A stretch of 64,000 bases of DNA from Epiperipatus broadwayi (GCA_028023455.1 JAQFVV010013322.1:1-64000); one strand, 5' to 3'. Positions 38,653 to 51,417 are shown, counted from the stretch's first letter. Program-made: numbers and translations. The notes: generated by a model not told the origin, from the letters alone.

Positions 38653-39576
38653 AAAATACAATAATTAAGTATCCCATTCCATTTGGTTGATAATTTAATT
38701 TCACTCTGAATTATGAACAGTGTTGACAAAGATATGCTTATAAACATCGGAGCTACCAAGAATAGGTGAATTCATTCTATTCTTGATTCTTTGTTTAACA
38801 TTTAGAATGCTTTTAAGTCATTGCCTGAGGAAAAATAATATATTTTCTTTTTTACATATGCATTCAGCTATGTTTAATTTAAAGTTTAAATAATTATTAT
38901 AAAATAAAAATAGAAAATTCAAACATTTTAAAAGTTATTAATTTTCAATTTCTTCATAAATTGCAAGTTTTTATAAGCTGTAAATTGGAAGTGGTTTTTT
39001 ATTAATTCTAAAATATTTTATATAAATCTTTGTATAATAAGAATATTTATCGATCATTTTTGTTTTTTTTTTTAAAAATCAGAACATTTTGTTACTTCAT
39101 TTGGATTCAAGTTCTAGACACGAAACAATCATTTAAGGGGGGGGGGGCTTCTATCAGAATAAGTATTAGATTATCTAATAATTTATTTTTAAATATTTAA
39201 TAACAATGATTAAAGCGAAAAAGCAAATTTGTGTACATTACTGATTTAATTTCTCTTTATGCAAGAACATATAATAAATATGTTATATAACCATTTTTTT
39301 ACAAACTAATATTAATAACTGTAATTAATATTTCACTAATAAACTTAATTTTATTTTTACAATTAAAAGTAGTTTTATTTTCTGAAAAATAAATTGACAT
39401 AATTTATCAAGAAAATTAATTTTGATATAAAGTACAAAGTAATTATTAATATTGTATATATACTAAAAGTATCTATCAATTCATTTTAAAAATTTTGTTC
39501 ATGAATTTTTCATATTTTTTTGTGGACATATTTTTTTTTAAATGTAACTTTTATAAAATAATTTATTTACTAAAGC
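38653..39576. other. Gene-free AT-rich stretch
   Basis: Nothing recognised except an 11-base G run at 39137-39147. Confidence 0.5.
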
Positions 39577-39734
39577 AATAAACCTAAAGCCTGTGCGGTT
39601 GAAAATGGGAAGGTAGGGACCTCTACAGGTCTTAACCATCAGCTTACGCATTGGAAGAAAAGCCTAAGCTTATGGTTACGACCTGTAGAGGTCCCTACAT
39701 TTGCATTTTCAACCGCACAGGCTTTAGGTTTATT
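39577..39734. repeat. Long near-perfect hairpin (~60 bp stem)
   Basis: Left arm from AATAAACCTAAAGCCTGTGC (39577) through GACCTCTACAGGTC to about 39640. The right arm mirrors it from GTTACGACCTGTAGAGGTCC (about 39676) to CAGGCTTTAGGTTTATT (39734). Only a few mismatches and a short bulge interrupt the stem, and the loop is about 30 bases. It is G+C-richer than its surroundings. It could be a MITE, or the fold of a small-RNA precursor. Confidence 0.8.
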
Positions 39735-40640
39735 ATCTTAATAAATATTACTTACGTAATCAATGTGCGTTAAATAAATTTATAATTACAACTTTAAAAT
39801 AATTTATTAAAAAAAACTAAATTGCATCACCATTTTAAAAAAAAACTCAATTAAAAAAAATCTGCTATATGCCATATTGTGTCTGAAAGAAACATATGAT
39901 ATGTTTTTGCTATATTTACTTATTCAAAGACATATTCAATTATTTTGACTCCCAAGTTACCAATGAACTGTCATTTGAAATTACATTATTAAAAGGCTGG
40001 AAATATTAATAAAACATATAAAAAATAGCTTTAAAATGTGTTATTGATTTATTATCTTCAAAATTATTGCTACCTCGCACAAATTTGTAGATCAATAAAG
40101 TTTTGGCATCTGATCTTGAAGTTGTTTTTATTGTTTCATTTTATATAATTAAAATAAATGGTATTTCTCTATAATAATTTATGACAGATTAGCTATAACT
40201 TTACAGAATATATATATATTGTAATGGTCAAATATGTATATTCGCTTAACAAAATCTAGAACTTTAGTAAATCATCCCAAGGCCGACCAGAATATGGTGG
40301 TGAAACTACAGGTCTGATATAACCCTAGTTTCTTTACTATTGCTCAGAGATTTACCACCTTATGGATGACACCCTTGAGTTTACAGCAGTATTTTCCCTC
40401 AAGACTGGGAGAAAGTTGACATTCTATCTAGTATAGCTATATAGGTATCATGTGGCTAAAATATGATTATTCAACAATGAAATGATTTTTAATAACTAAT
40501 AATAAATAATTACTAAATGATGGAATGATTAAGAGTCGGTGAGCAAGACTAAGACATGAAACAAAGTTAAATTTAAAACAAATTTAATTAAGTTAAATTT
40601 TAAAATAATAATTAAAACAATATTACAATAGCTAAATGCT
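39735..40640. other. Unassigned stretch with a TA-flanked TGTAATGG edge
   Basis: AT-rich to 40200. Then a (TA)n run at 40208-40217 is followed by TGTAATGG and a less AT-rich segment to about 40450. The TG edge next to TA resembles other element ends here, but I could not find a matching right end. Confidence 0.35.
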
Positions 40641-40980
40641 TGGTCTCACACGCAGGTGATTAAGAGATGTTTACATTAAGTTTGGGTTCACATGCAAATG
40701 GTGGTTTTAGATATATCATTCTTTAAGGGTGAGTTATACATGGCTTGGTTTACATATATAGGTGGTATGTAAAATCACTCGCAGGTGATATTAAGTCTCT
40801 AATTACAAATTATTGGATTTCTTACATATATGTATATCACTCGTAGGTGATAATTTTAATATTTATGCACTTCCGGTTTATATATAGCATTTTAGTCACT
40901 TGCAGGTAATTGTAAATTTCTAGGTTACAAATATTTAATTTATTTAGCTATATATATATATATTGTACCCTCACTTCTAG
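40641..40980. repeat. Dispersed array of TCAC(N)AGGTGA-like palindromic motifs
   Basis: The motif TCACTCGCAGGTGAT or variants occurs at about 40646, 40774, 40839 and 40895. Weaker relatives occur at 40688, 40751 and 40968. Spacing is irregular at about 26-74 bases. Each strong unit is an imperfect dyad (ATCAC....GGTGAT) containing an E-box-like CAGGTG core. It may be a decayed minisatellite or a cluster of binding sites in an LTR-like element. Confidence 0.55.
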
Positions 40981-41467
40981 GAAATATGTAATTATAATAA
41001 ATTGATCTAGCTCAGATAAATAATTATGTTAATCTAAAATGCATCTAAATCAACAATAACTATATTCTTTAATAATATCAATTATCAAATTAACTTTAGC
41101 TAATAAATAATAATATAATTCTGTTTTATAAAATTAAATAAATGAATATCTAATAAAATCATGAGACTATGAAGTGAGTTTACAAGTGGCAGAGCGAATA
41201 CATTAAGCTAATATCCCACAGGATATCATCTTAATGGCATAAGAATACCATCCCTACTCCTATTACTTAAATACTACATTTATAGTATTCTTATGTCTTT
41301 AATCTAAACTAACTAAGTATATAACTCTTAATAAATCAATCTGAATATCTTTATTAAAATTAATTTAACTCAAATTATCTCAGGTTCTCTTAAATTATTT
41401 CTAAATTAAGTATAACTCTTGTAATTAGGTATAATAAGGGATTTAATATCATTCCTAACTACAATTC

Positions 41468-41499
<32 letters not shown>

Positions 41500-43097
41500 C
41501 AACAACAACAAAATAATCATACTAATCTTTAATCTATAATTTACTTTCCTATCTTTCTAATTATAATATTGTTCATGTATATCACGTAACAATAATATAA
41601 TATAATTTTCTATTATCCATATGGCATCTTAAGTAAACATGTATGATATGATAGTGTAATATGAGAATATGTGGCAATCATTACTAATATAATTTAATGT
41701 AAATCTTTGATAATTCTTCCATGACCATCAGAATATTACAATAAATGAAACTTCTTAAATAAAACATATCAATAAAAAAATTATAAATCTTAAGTAACAA
41801 TTTTATTTATGGTATTTCTTCATTATAATTATCTGTGATTATGTAATTGTGATGTGAAGAAATTGAGTCAACACCAAGATTTATAACAAAACTTAACAAA
41901 TTTATTAATAAACTTTAACAATAAATTATATACAGTATGTACAATATGCATGCACTTTGTCTTACTCTCTTTTAGTTAATTTTACAAAAAAAAATGAATT
42001 ATATAAAAATATTAGATACAAAAAAATTGCTTTATCAAATTCTTATTACTGAAATATTACCATAACATCTTTATGGCCTCCATTAATTTTTTTAAAATTA
42101 TTACATTACAAAAGTATTATTTAAATTATTAATTCACTTTGAATTTATATTTTATTATTTAATTTTAAAAACACTTTTACTATATTCTATAATTATTCTT
42201 AACTTACTCACAGTGTGAATAACCTTAATTAATAATATACCCATTAACCTAAACTGCTTATTATTACTCAATATAATGTCAAATAAATGTAAGCATTGAT
42301 GTGTACTATTATAAAATAATAATAATATAAAACTATGATCACTTGTATTCTTCAAATATGATTTATGTATATTTTTTTACTTGTAAAAATATCCATTAAC
42401 ATTGAATTTCTTTAAAATTTAATGATTAAATAATATTTTTTATAAAACACATTTCATTCATCATTTATTTATTTGTAATAAATAATAATGAGTCCCAAAC
42501 ATAAAAAGTTTATGATTCCTTATTAACAAGTTACAATCGTGTATTCTTTACCCTCACTCATATCTTTACTTTTAAACAATATAACCCATCTTATCTTCTT
42601 TAATAACAATTCTGCATTTTAAACTTAATCATCATTTCATATTTTAAAATACTAGCCTTTATGATACCATTCAAGCAATATCAATAGTAAATACACATAG
42701 GTATATGGAATAAATCAGATTTTAATGTAATAGCACTTCTATTAAATTACCATCATGGTCACAGTGTATCATAAATAAGGTATGACTATTTTAGTTCATC
42801 ACCTTTACCAATAAACATAATGTCCAGGCTATATATTCAGCTCTATGGAACATTACAACTTCAACATCCAAATATATATGTGTGCATTTATAGAGGTTTA
42901 CATATATAAATGCAATTTTCTCTCTATATGTACATATACTCACACATACATGGTTAACATATTTAGGTTTTAATTTAGCCAGTTTTTAAGATAATATTAG
43001 CATGATATACAAGAACTTGGATGCTATTACATATAAAAGAATACTACTATAGAATATAGTAGGTGAAACAATTGGGTTGTAAAAGCTGACTGTTTCA
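40981..43097. other. Gene-free AT-rich stretch
   Basis: Includes an (AAT)n-(AAC)n microsatellite at 41467-41511. Otherwise no coding or structural element recognised. Confidence 0.5.
41467..41511. repeat. (AAT)n-(AAC)n microsatellite
   Basis: About nine AAT units followed by five AAC units, the same unit order as the tract at 2596-2741. Confidence 0.95.
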
Positions 43098-43122
43098 ATA
43101 TATATATATATATATATATATA
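43098..43122. repeat. (TA)n tract
   Basis: About twelve TA units at the edge of the foldback-family fragment. Confidence 0.95.
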
Positions 43123-43237
43123 TGATTAGAGGATTTGTATTCAGGATTTTTCAGTCTCAAGCATCCAATACACATGATAACATGCATGTGAAAAAGATAC
43201 ATGATTTTGAGTATATATATTTCATGCAGAACCAGCA
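43123..43237 (+). repeat. Single-arm copy of the 46.6 kb foldback family
   Basis: GATTAGAGGATTTGTATTCAG through CATGTGAAAAAGATACATGA to TTTCATGCAGAACC corresponds block by block to 46582-46718. It begins directly at the (TA)n. Confidence 0.6.
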
Positions 43238-43266
43238 CTCATCAGTTGGGCCAGATCATAATCTCC

Positions 43267-43297
43267 CATATATATATATATATATATATATCCCATC

Positions 43298-43342
<45 letters not shown>

Positions 43343-43351
43343 AATGGGATG
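43267..43351. repeat. TA tracts inside a CCCATCCCA / TGGGATGGGG palindrome
   Basis: (TA)n, then CCCATCCCA, then a second (TA)n of about 40 bases, then TGTAATGGGATGGGG. The G+C-rich edges of the second tract are inverted repeats and could clamp a TA cruciform. Confidence 0.75.
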
Positions 43352-45307
43352 GGGTGGGTGAAATATTGTATTTAATAATATAAGAGTATGAGATTAGAAA
43401 ATCTCTAAGAACATTGAGATCAGCCAGCTACTAAAATCCACCAGCATTATAAAAAAAGTAAGTATAAGTAACTACTTGAGAGAAATAACCATCCATCATC
43501 ACCATTGATGGGAATAAACAAATTAGTACAATAAAATATATAAATCAACAGTCAACCTTGTGACTAGATTGAAAATGGGTCTTCTGTAGACCAGGCTAAC
43601 AATTGAGCCTTTGCCAGTTTGGGCAATTATATAAACATAACTTGGATGCACAGCTTCACAATAATCAGAAATCAAATCAATAATGCTGGGACATTTAAAA
43701 CATGCTGATCATCATCAATGCTCTGGCCACTAAAGTACTATTAATGTACTGGCCAACTATAAACTTAACTGTTAATAAGACTAAAGTAAAATAAAAGATA
43801 GTGCATGGGCTTTAAAGAGTATCCTCTTTTGCGCCAACCAGGATGATGATGATCATCTCTGGATGCCCAAAGCACTAAACACACCCCCATTTATCCGTGT
43901 CCGAAATCTAGCTCAGAGAACATAAAGCTCTATTACTGTATGTGAACAAGAGATGATGGAATACAATTTTAACAATTAAATAAAAGTGTATTAATAACAA
44001 TAAAAAAATAAATGATATTTAAGGCCTTATAAGGGTTCTGATTATGAAAAGTACACAATAATACAGTCATCACTCTGTAATTTATAAGATTACTACAAAT
44101 TTCAAGTTTTCACATTAATTTACATAATTCCTATTCAAAATTTAAATTGTTACATTGATTTACAAAATTAAAATTTACAATCCAAGTTATTACTATAGTT
44201 TACATATATGCACACAGACGCGCGATTTATAATATACAATCAATCTGTTTCAATTGACATTCAACAACAACAACAACAACAACAACAAAATGATTAAAAT
44301 TTACATATGTGTTATAATTGATAACATACGCACATATACATGTGTGTGCGTGCGTGAAATAATCTATTTGACTTGCTGCAAAATAATTATCCAAATCTTA
44401 AATTATATATAAATATAATGATTAAAGTTTCAGTTAAATAAAATACATTTATATAGTAGGTTTACTGAAACGCATATATATATCTAATTTGCACAGACAT
44501 GCGATATATTAATTTATCTACATAACATTACTATTTATCACAATAAAATTATTACAGATTATTCTCGCAATTTTATTCTCTTTGCTGAATAGTCTTTTTC
44601 TTGACACAAGTACTATCAAACTTTTGACAGATGATTGTTGATTGATTTAAAATGTCTTTTTTTTTTTAATAAACGAAATATACAATCGTTTTATAGAATT
44701 AAGAAAATATAAATTTCTAAATGTCTTTCTGCTTGATTAGTTAATTAATGCTGATGAAATAGGCAAGGTGAGAGAGGAAAAGTGAATAAAAGATGTGCAG
44801 CTCTTCATACCATGATAAGTAGATAGTCAAGCATGGACCAAGTACACAATGCCCCATGATGTCGTGAGAAAATACCTCATTTTTAAGCACTGTCCCTCTA
44901 AGTACTTAGACAGATCATCCACAAGAAATAGTATCCAGAAAAAAAATATCAGGCACTGAGCCAGCCCTGCTCATCTCTTGTGAGTCTTAGGGGCTTTAGA
45001 AAAGGTCTATTCATGAGACCAAGGCCTATTCATGAGGCCTACATATACACTGCTGGACTACCCTGGGAGCTCAATATCTAGGTCTAGACAGTGCCGAGCA
45101 TATACTTCGGAGCACCATAAACACATTGCATCCACACAGCCGTGCTCAACCATACACCCACCATAAACATAAAAAGTACAAATTCATGCATCACTTTCAA
45201 AATGTAATTTTACTAAAGAAATTATTTAAAAGTTTGTCATCATATATAACTTTACTCAACACAGCTGTATATATTTTTATCTGTTCTTCTCTGCCTTTAG
45301 ATAGTTA

Positions 45308-45308
<1 letters not shown>
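43352..45308. other. Unassigned stretch with less AT-rich islands
   Basis: Two islands (43680-43940 and 44760-45140) are richer in G+C and non-repetitive. Neither shows a recognisable protein or tRNA fold. An (AAC)n tract lies at 44262-44288. Frames are short. Confidence 0.4.
44262..44288. repeat. (AAC)n microsatellite
   Basis: About nine AAC units. Confidence 0.95.

Positions 45309-45341
<33 letters not shown>
45309..45341. repeat. (TA)n tract
   Basis: About sixteen TA units adjoining the 3' end of a SINE-like unit. Confidence 0.95.
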
Positions 45342-45344
<3 letters not shown>

Positions 45345-45346
<2 letters not shown>

Positions 45347-45740
45347 TTTGTTTAGCAAGCTGGTTCTTTTGGTCCATTAGAAAAATATAATCCATGTTTG
45401 TTGTCATCATCAGATAAAAATATGCTATCCATGTAAAATCTTGATTTGTAGTTGGTCTCTGCTCTATCTAGGATTAATCCAGGCAATCAGCTGTCATGGT
45501 TTGATAGAATTTTAGGCAAGCAAAGGCTATGAATTTCTACAGAAAGAAGTGGGTCACTTTCTCTAGGTGAATTTCAAACTCCTGCGAAGGAAATATTGGC
45601 AGCTCCCCAATCTAATGTTCTGCCAACGATATGTTCAGCTAAAACCAACTGCTGCCCTTCATCAAGTTGAAACAAAATATTGTAACCAATTCTGCAGCTG
45701 AACTGTTCTCTTCAAAAATCACTAACCAGACTAACTGATA
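45345..45740 (-). mobile_element. SINE-like unit ending at (TA)n
   Basis: On the minus strand a tRNA-like stretch near 45640-45585 contains GGAGTTTGAAATTC, resembling a B box, preceded by TTAGATTGGGGAGC. Downstream the body passes through CTGATGATGACAAC (about 45415-45402) and ends at the (TA)n tract at 45341. The CTGATGA box near the 3' end recalls the PLE modules, but no clear pairing stem or GAAAC follows. The A box is weak, so a tRNA origin is only possible. Confidence 0.35.
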
Positions 45741-45901
45741 TATTTTTAACCAGTCTTTTATAAACTCATCTGAGGTGTTAACAACACTTTGATTAAAAAC
45801 AGAGTTTTTATTTTTAGCTCTCTAATCTTTTTAAAAACATATACATGTTTTAATTAAAAAAAATTTTGAAAACAATATTGTGTTTTTACATTTCACAATC
45901 A

Positions 45902-46069
<168 letters not shown>

Positions 46070-46576
46070 AATATTTATATTTATTCAGACCTTTTAAACG
46101 TTTAATTTATTTACAATATTTTAAATCAGAGTTATTATTTATTATTTATTTATTTTTTTATTTCAATGAATGTAGAATATATCTACCATATTTTTTGTCT
46201 GTGTTTATTTCTAGTTTTCCTTTCAATTTTACATATATATTTACGCACACACACTATATTAGTGTGTCTATGTAATCCAACTGGTTGCAATATATATATA
46301 ATCAGTACTCAGTTTATATTAAGATAGCAGTTTTTCAAACCTTAATGGACAGACTTCAATCTAATCACTATTCCAACCATCCATTTTATGGAAAAACCAA
46401 CACTGTGGTGCTTAAAGTTCTTATTGAATTTAATATTGTAGTCATCCCCATGTAAACATTATGTCAGTGTAATCCCTCATACTATCAAATTATTATATAC
46501 TTATTTGTATTAATAGTAGAAGGATAGGATGTAATCCTAAAGCAGTATGTAATTTGCTTATATTGAATATTTCCTA
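46070..46576. other. Gene-free AT-rich stretch
   Basis: Nothing recognised. Confidence 0.45.
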
Positions 46577-46870
46577 TATATGTAATTAGAAAAATTTGAA
46601 CTCAAGATTTTTTTGTCTATTCATCCACCACTTCATCTCAAGGAAACTGATACACATGACCACATAGATGTAAAAAAGATACACGATTCCCAATTTATAT
46701 ATTTCATGCAGAATTAATTGTAGCCCAATTTATGGATGTTCAGCATGAAATATGTATATTGGGAATCTTGTATCATTTTGACATATATGTGGTTATGGGT
46801 ATTAGTTACATAAAATGGATGGAGAGTGAATAGATTAAAAAATTCTGAGTTTAAATCTTTCTAATTACAT
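46577..46870. repeat. Foldback repeat, ~290 bp
   Basis: TATGTAATTAGAAA at the left mirrors TTTCTAATTACATA at the right. Inner blocks also pair: TCTATTCATCCACCA against TGGATGGAGAGTGAATAGA, and ATTCCCAATTTATAT against ATGTATATTGGGAAT. The turn is near 46724. A single-arm relative lies at 43123-43237, so this is a family. No coding sequence. Confidence 0.75.
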
Positions 46871-47038
46871 AAGCAAATTACTGATATGCTAAAATTAATT
46901 GCGTTACGGTGAAACTTTTAAGTTTATTAATTAATAGGCTTTTTTTATCTTTTAGACTTAGCACTTTCAGAGCCCTTGCAGCTCCATATTCATAGTCCTT
47001 TTGATACTGTTAACTATATGCAAATGCATGCAAATTAC

Positions 47039-47239
47039 TTATATCATCCATTTTTTCAAAATCGCAAAGCACGTGTCCTTTCTGTTTATTGCTCTGGCAT
47101 CACTGGTGATGAAACATGCTTCCTTGACCTTCTTCTTGACATTGTTTCTTTCTGTGCATACGATGTCAGCTTTAGATGTTTCAAATTTGTGGTTGTGTTC
47201 CTGCTGATGGTCAGCAAATATCGAGCTGCCTTCTTTTTT
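47039..47239 (-). pseudogene. PLE GIY-YIG nuclease C-terminal fragment (family F)
   Basis: The minus strand from about 47236 to the stop at 47039 is open for roughly 65 codons and reads FADHQQEHNHKF, KADIVCTERNNVKKKVKEAC, then ITSDARAINRKDTCF and LKKW. The pattern H....HNHKF, (E/K)..N..K.K.KEA..I and AINRK is the C-terminal half of PLE GIY-YIG nucleases. There is no start codon, because it is a truncated copy; the 5' break is at a (TA)n at 47258-47292. Plus-strand frames across it (46976-47293) are shadows. It has no visible inverted partner. Confidence 0.6.
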
Positions 47240-47255
47240 GGTTGTAGCTTTTGTG

Positions 47256-47257
<2 letters not shown>

Positions 47258-47297
<40 letters not shown>

Positions 47298-47341
47298 CAT
47301 ATATATATATATATCAAAATACTGTATTTTGATATATATAT
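47258..47341. repeat. (TA)n tract followed by a small TA-edged palindrome
   Basis: About seventeen TA units at 47258-47292, then TATATATCAAAATAC and its reverse complement around a centre near 47321. Confidence 0.85.
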
Positions 47342-50300
47342 TGATTTGTATATTACATATATTGTGAAACGAATACAGATATCAAACTTTATTTATTATA
47401 TATATATAATTAGAACAGAAGTAACTATCTTCCATAGCTACTATGAAAAGATAGAATGATACAAATCTATCCTTTAGCTTTGTTCCTATTTAAGTTTAGT
47501 TGATCACATTATTCAAATTTAGAGAAAGATTTTATATTATTTTAATTTTATTTCCAGAATAAATAATCTGAAATATTTATTTAAGTAATCAGAGAATATG
47601 GACAGACCCCTAGTTTAAACAACCTTTAAATACTAGTGAAATGTCAGTATTAATAAATGTATTAATAAACATTGGTAACAAAGTTATATGTAACTACAAT
47701 GAAAGTAATTGTACCTCCCATTAAGCTACATATCTGTCAATCAACGTGGTTTAATGGTAGTTAAAATTACAGATATTTTAATTATATATCATTTATGAAT
47801 AGTTATTATCACATATATACATACTATTTTCAATGGTAACTTTAATTATATTTTCTGTCTTTTTGTTTAGGTAAAAATATGTCTATTTGAAATTCAATTT
47901 GTCTTAGATGCTTGAGAGATTAAGTTTATTGGTCTAATATTCTAACATTTTACTGAACTAGGTTTTCTTCTAATAGAATAATAAGTGGTGAATTTACTGC
48001 AAAACTTTTGAGTCAAATATCACATTATGTATTTCGGCCAACTTTCTCAAAGAGTTTTTCTCATAGCTTTTAAGAACTCAACTGAAAATATATCAATCAT
48101 TGTGTCTTTAAATGTTTTATCATTCCATACTTATCTAGATGATTTTTTAAAAATTAAATTGCGTATACTGTATATACTTCATTTTTCGATGTATCTACTT
48201 ATTTAAACATTATAGTACTTCTATATGAAACCATTGTTTTATTCTTTCTATTCAATCAAATTTCTTTAATTAAAAAAAGTTTGTGTATGTGTGTGTGTGT
48301 TCTATATGTGTTTTCTAATCTTTCGTTTATATTTTTTTTTCTATTTTATTCACCTCATTATTAATTTCTCTGTCATTATATATTACTATTACTACAACTT
48401 TTTATCTTTTTAATTTTCTCTGACTAATTTCCATATTTAATATTCATAAACAATATTTTAAAAAAATACAAAAGTAAAATATATATTATACGTTATACAT
48501 ATATATCATGTCAAAAATTATATACTATTAAACCACACATTACTTTCATCATCTTTCAATAATTTGTTGAAAACGAAGTAGCTGTTCTATTCATTATTGG
48601 TTGTCAGAGTTTGCAACTCGGTAAGTTTATTAAAATTTTTGTCTCTATGGGATTCTTAATAAGACAAACTCTTGAAGATCGTTAACAAACAGGTAAAGAT
48701 TTCCTTTCAAATACTAAAGTAATCCTACTAACATAATGAAAGCCTTCCAAGAAACTGTCTTCATTTTTTCTCATTTACTACGTCTTTATTTGACAAGAAA
48801 AAGATTCTTGTGACGTTTTAAATGATCAGAAGTTTGTAACTGTTAAAAGTTTTACAATGGAAAATAACTAACTCAATACATAATTTCTTTTTAAAAAATA
48901 ATTATCATAATTAAAAATTATCGCTATTTGCATTTTCGTTTTGATATATATATATTTGTTATAACCTATAATTATAAAAATAATTTCATGTTAATGGAAA
49001 TAAAATAGCATAATAGTAAGTTAATACGTAGATTTGAAATAACAATGTCGTATCATTAATAACAAAAAGATTTGTAAAGCCATATTTATTTATTTGTTTT
49101 TTCCATTGTTTACATAGGAGCATTATTATATTTGCTTTATAATTATAATATTTAGTCTTTTACCGTGATACAAGTTCTACACATTATTTCATACTATTTT
49201 TCTAAGTCTCCGGTTATAGCTATATCAATTATCAATTTCGTTCTTTTAACACTCCTCACATTCTATAATCTCCCATGGTAAATCTTTAATCATTTTTCTA
49301 ACTCTAATTTGAAACCTATAAACTCTTCTTAATTTATTTATTAATTACATTTTTTATATAATTATTCGTTATAGAGCTTCTAACTTTCTCTTCTCTTTTT
49401 AATTGCCCAAATTTATGATTTACATAAAGCAACCTCTTAGACAAGCCAATTTACAAATCTTCCTAAGTTTTGTCTTAACAAGAGTCTTAAAATATTCTTT
49501 CAGCCTAGTTAAAAACTTATTTAGCTTCTTTAATACTATTATTATTTGGTTGACTTTTCATAAATTTAAAGATACTAACTTCCAATCCAATTTCAATGCT
49601 TAACTTTTATTTTCTCCATAATTTAATTTTAATTTTAAGTAAAATACATTTATTTTTGTACTTAGAACTTTGTTAAATTTAGCCTCACTAAAAATAAGTA
49701 ATGTCATATCATCTAAAACAATAGATTCTCTCCATTCCAATGATAATATTCATACAATCATCCCTTCCCATAGTTAGTATCTAGTTCTTCTAAAAGTATA
49801 AGTTTATCATTTTATTATCATCGATGCTTTCATATTAATCGGATGTCTTTGCATCATTCATGAGTTATCTGGTGGCTTTCTTCTTAGTCCTTTTCCTTTT
49901 ATTACCTGATGTTTTATAATTCTCAATATTATAAAAAAAATGTACCATTTAAACTATATTTTATATTCCCAAATTTGGCATCAAATATTAAACTATAATT
50001 TAATCAACAAAATTATTGCTGCTGTGGTGGAAATATATATATAAAACAATATTTATAATTTAATTGAAATGAATAATAAGAATGCTTTTCCATATCATAC
50101 AATTCATTTATACCATCACTCTCTCTCTCACTTATATTTTATAGTGGTCTTTGATCTCAGTTATTGTACTCATGTATTAATTTATTCAAATATCTATTCA
50201 AATATAAAATATTTGTTCTGTACATGGTTTTATCTTCAAGAAAATCTGTCAAGACTTAGGAAGAAATTATAAAAATTCTTTAAATATTTAATCTATCTTT

Positions 50301-50395
50301 TTTTTTATTATTAAAAAGAAATTAAAATTTATTAGATACAATTGAATGTGTTTATCTATACATAGCTATTTTCTTTTTACACTGTTGCAAGACAT
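47342..50395. other. Gene-free AT-rich stretch
   Basis: From about 48300 to 50000 the + strand is T-rich. Minus-strand frames give lysine-rich fragments (for example MIKDLPWEIIECEEC near 49290-49250) broken by stops, possibly a very old LINE. A short TG run lies at 48283-48300. Confidence 0.4.
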
Positions 50396-50444
50396 TCACT
50401 CTGTAGAGCTCGCTGTGGTCCAAGACTGGGGCCATTTCCCTCCT

Positions 50445-50756
50445 TCACTCCTCTGGGAGGGTGACCCTAGTCCAGGTTTCATGAAAAAGCCAGTCCGGAG
50501 CCAGCAATCTATCTCTGTTCCTGAGCCGCTTGTGTAATTTGATATAGATGTTGCAGACACCATGATTAGCATTTTCAAATATACACTTGCATCTGGATAG
50601 CCAAATTGCAAAGGTCAGAATAATGGCGATTCTGATTTTCGAGAATATACCACTCTTTATAGCCTTTTGAATGACTGTCTGCTTATGGTTCTTCTGACCC
50701 TTACTGCCCACTGCTTTCTGATTTTTATGTAATACACCCACAAAAGAACAAAACAA
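50445..50756 (-). pseudogene. Retroelement-like ORF remnant
   Basis: A minus-strand frame of 103 residues, much less AT-rich than its surroundings. It includes IAIILTFAIWLSRCKCIFEN and then KLHKRLRNRDRLLAPDWLFHETWTRV. The W-x-S-R-x-x-x-F-E pattern recalls the zinc-binding/linker region near the C-terminus of some LINE polyproteins. No catalytic motif is present and I cannot assign a clade. After the stop the G+C-rich sequence continues to about 50396 with the feel of a 3' UTR. A host exon is not excluded. Confidence 0.3.
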
Positions 50757-51417
50757 TATTTTATCTTTGATATCAATTAATTTATTTTTCTCTCAACTCA
50801 CAGATAAGTCTTTTAATTTTTATACAAAAGTAATTTCAAGAATTTTATCAATACTTTATCATTTAAATTTTGATACAATCTCTTGGTATTGTTCTGAAGG
50901 TTTGTGATGATGGTGTTCTATTTGTATTTTTATATTGGACTATTTTCATCATCTAATATGTGTATTGAATGTCTTTAGAAAAAATTAACTTTATTTAAAT
51001 ATTCCAAAGACATTCAACTGCTAGTAATAGCACATCAAACAGATTAGTATATGCACAATGTTTTGAGAGGTATTATTCTCCCCTCTTCTTCAGGTTTTGC
51101 TGGCCTGACAAGTGACAGTACTAGCATGGGATTCAAACCTGGGCCCTCAGATTCTTGAGTATTGAATTTTAAGGTAATGCTCTAACCAACTGAGTCATCC
51201 TGCCAAAGGCAATGGTCTATAATAATTTCATATAATTATCTATGAGGTTCCTCCTAATTTAAAGAAGCTGCTCATGTGATAATGTCAAAAATCCCATAAG
51301 CCAACTTAGTGTGACTATACATAATATATGGAAACTACTAATCAACTTTGCTCTTATGAAAAAGTGGAGAAATCAGGAGGAACCTCATAGATAAGTATAA
51401 AAAATTACTACAGACTG

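Noticed and set aside
46976-47293. 105-residue plus-strand ORF
   Set aside because: Antisense shadow of the PLE nuclease fragment, ending in (TA)n-coded residues.
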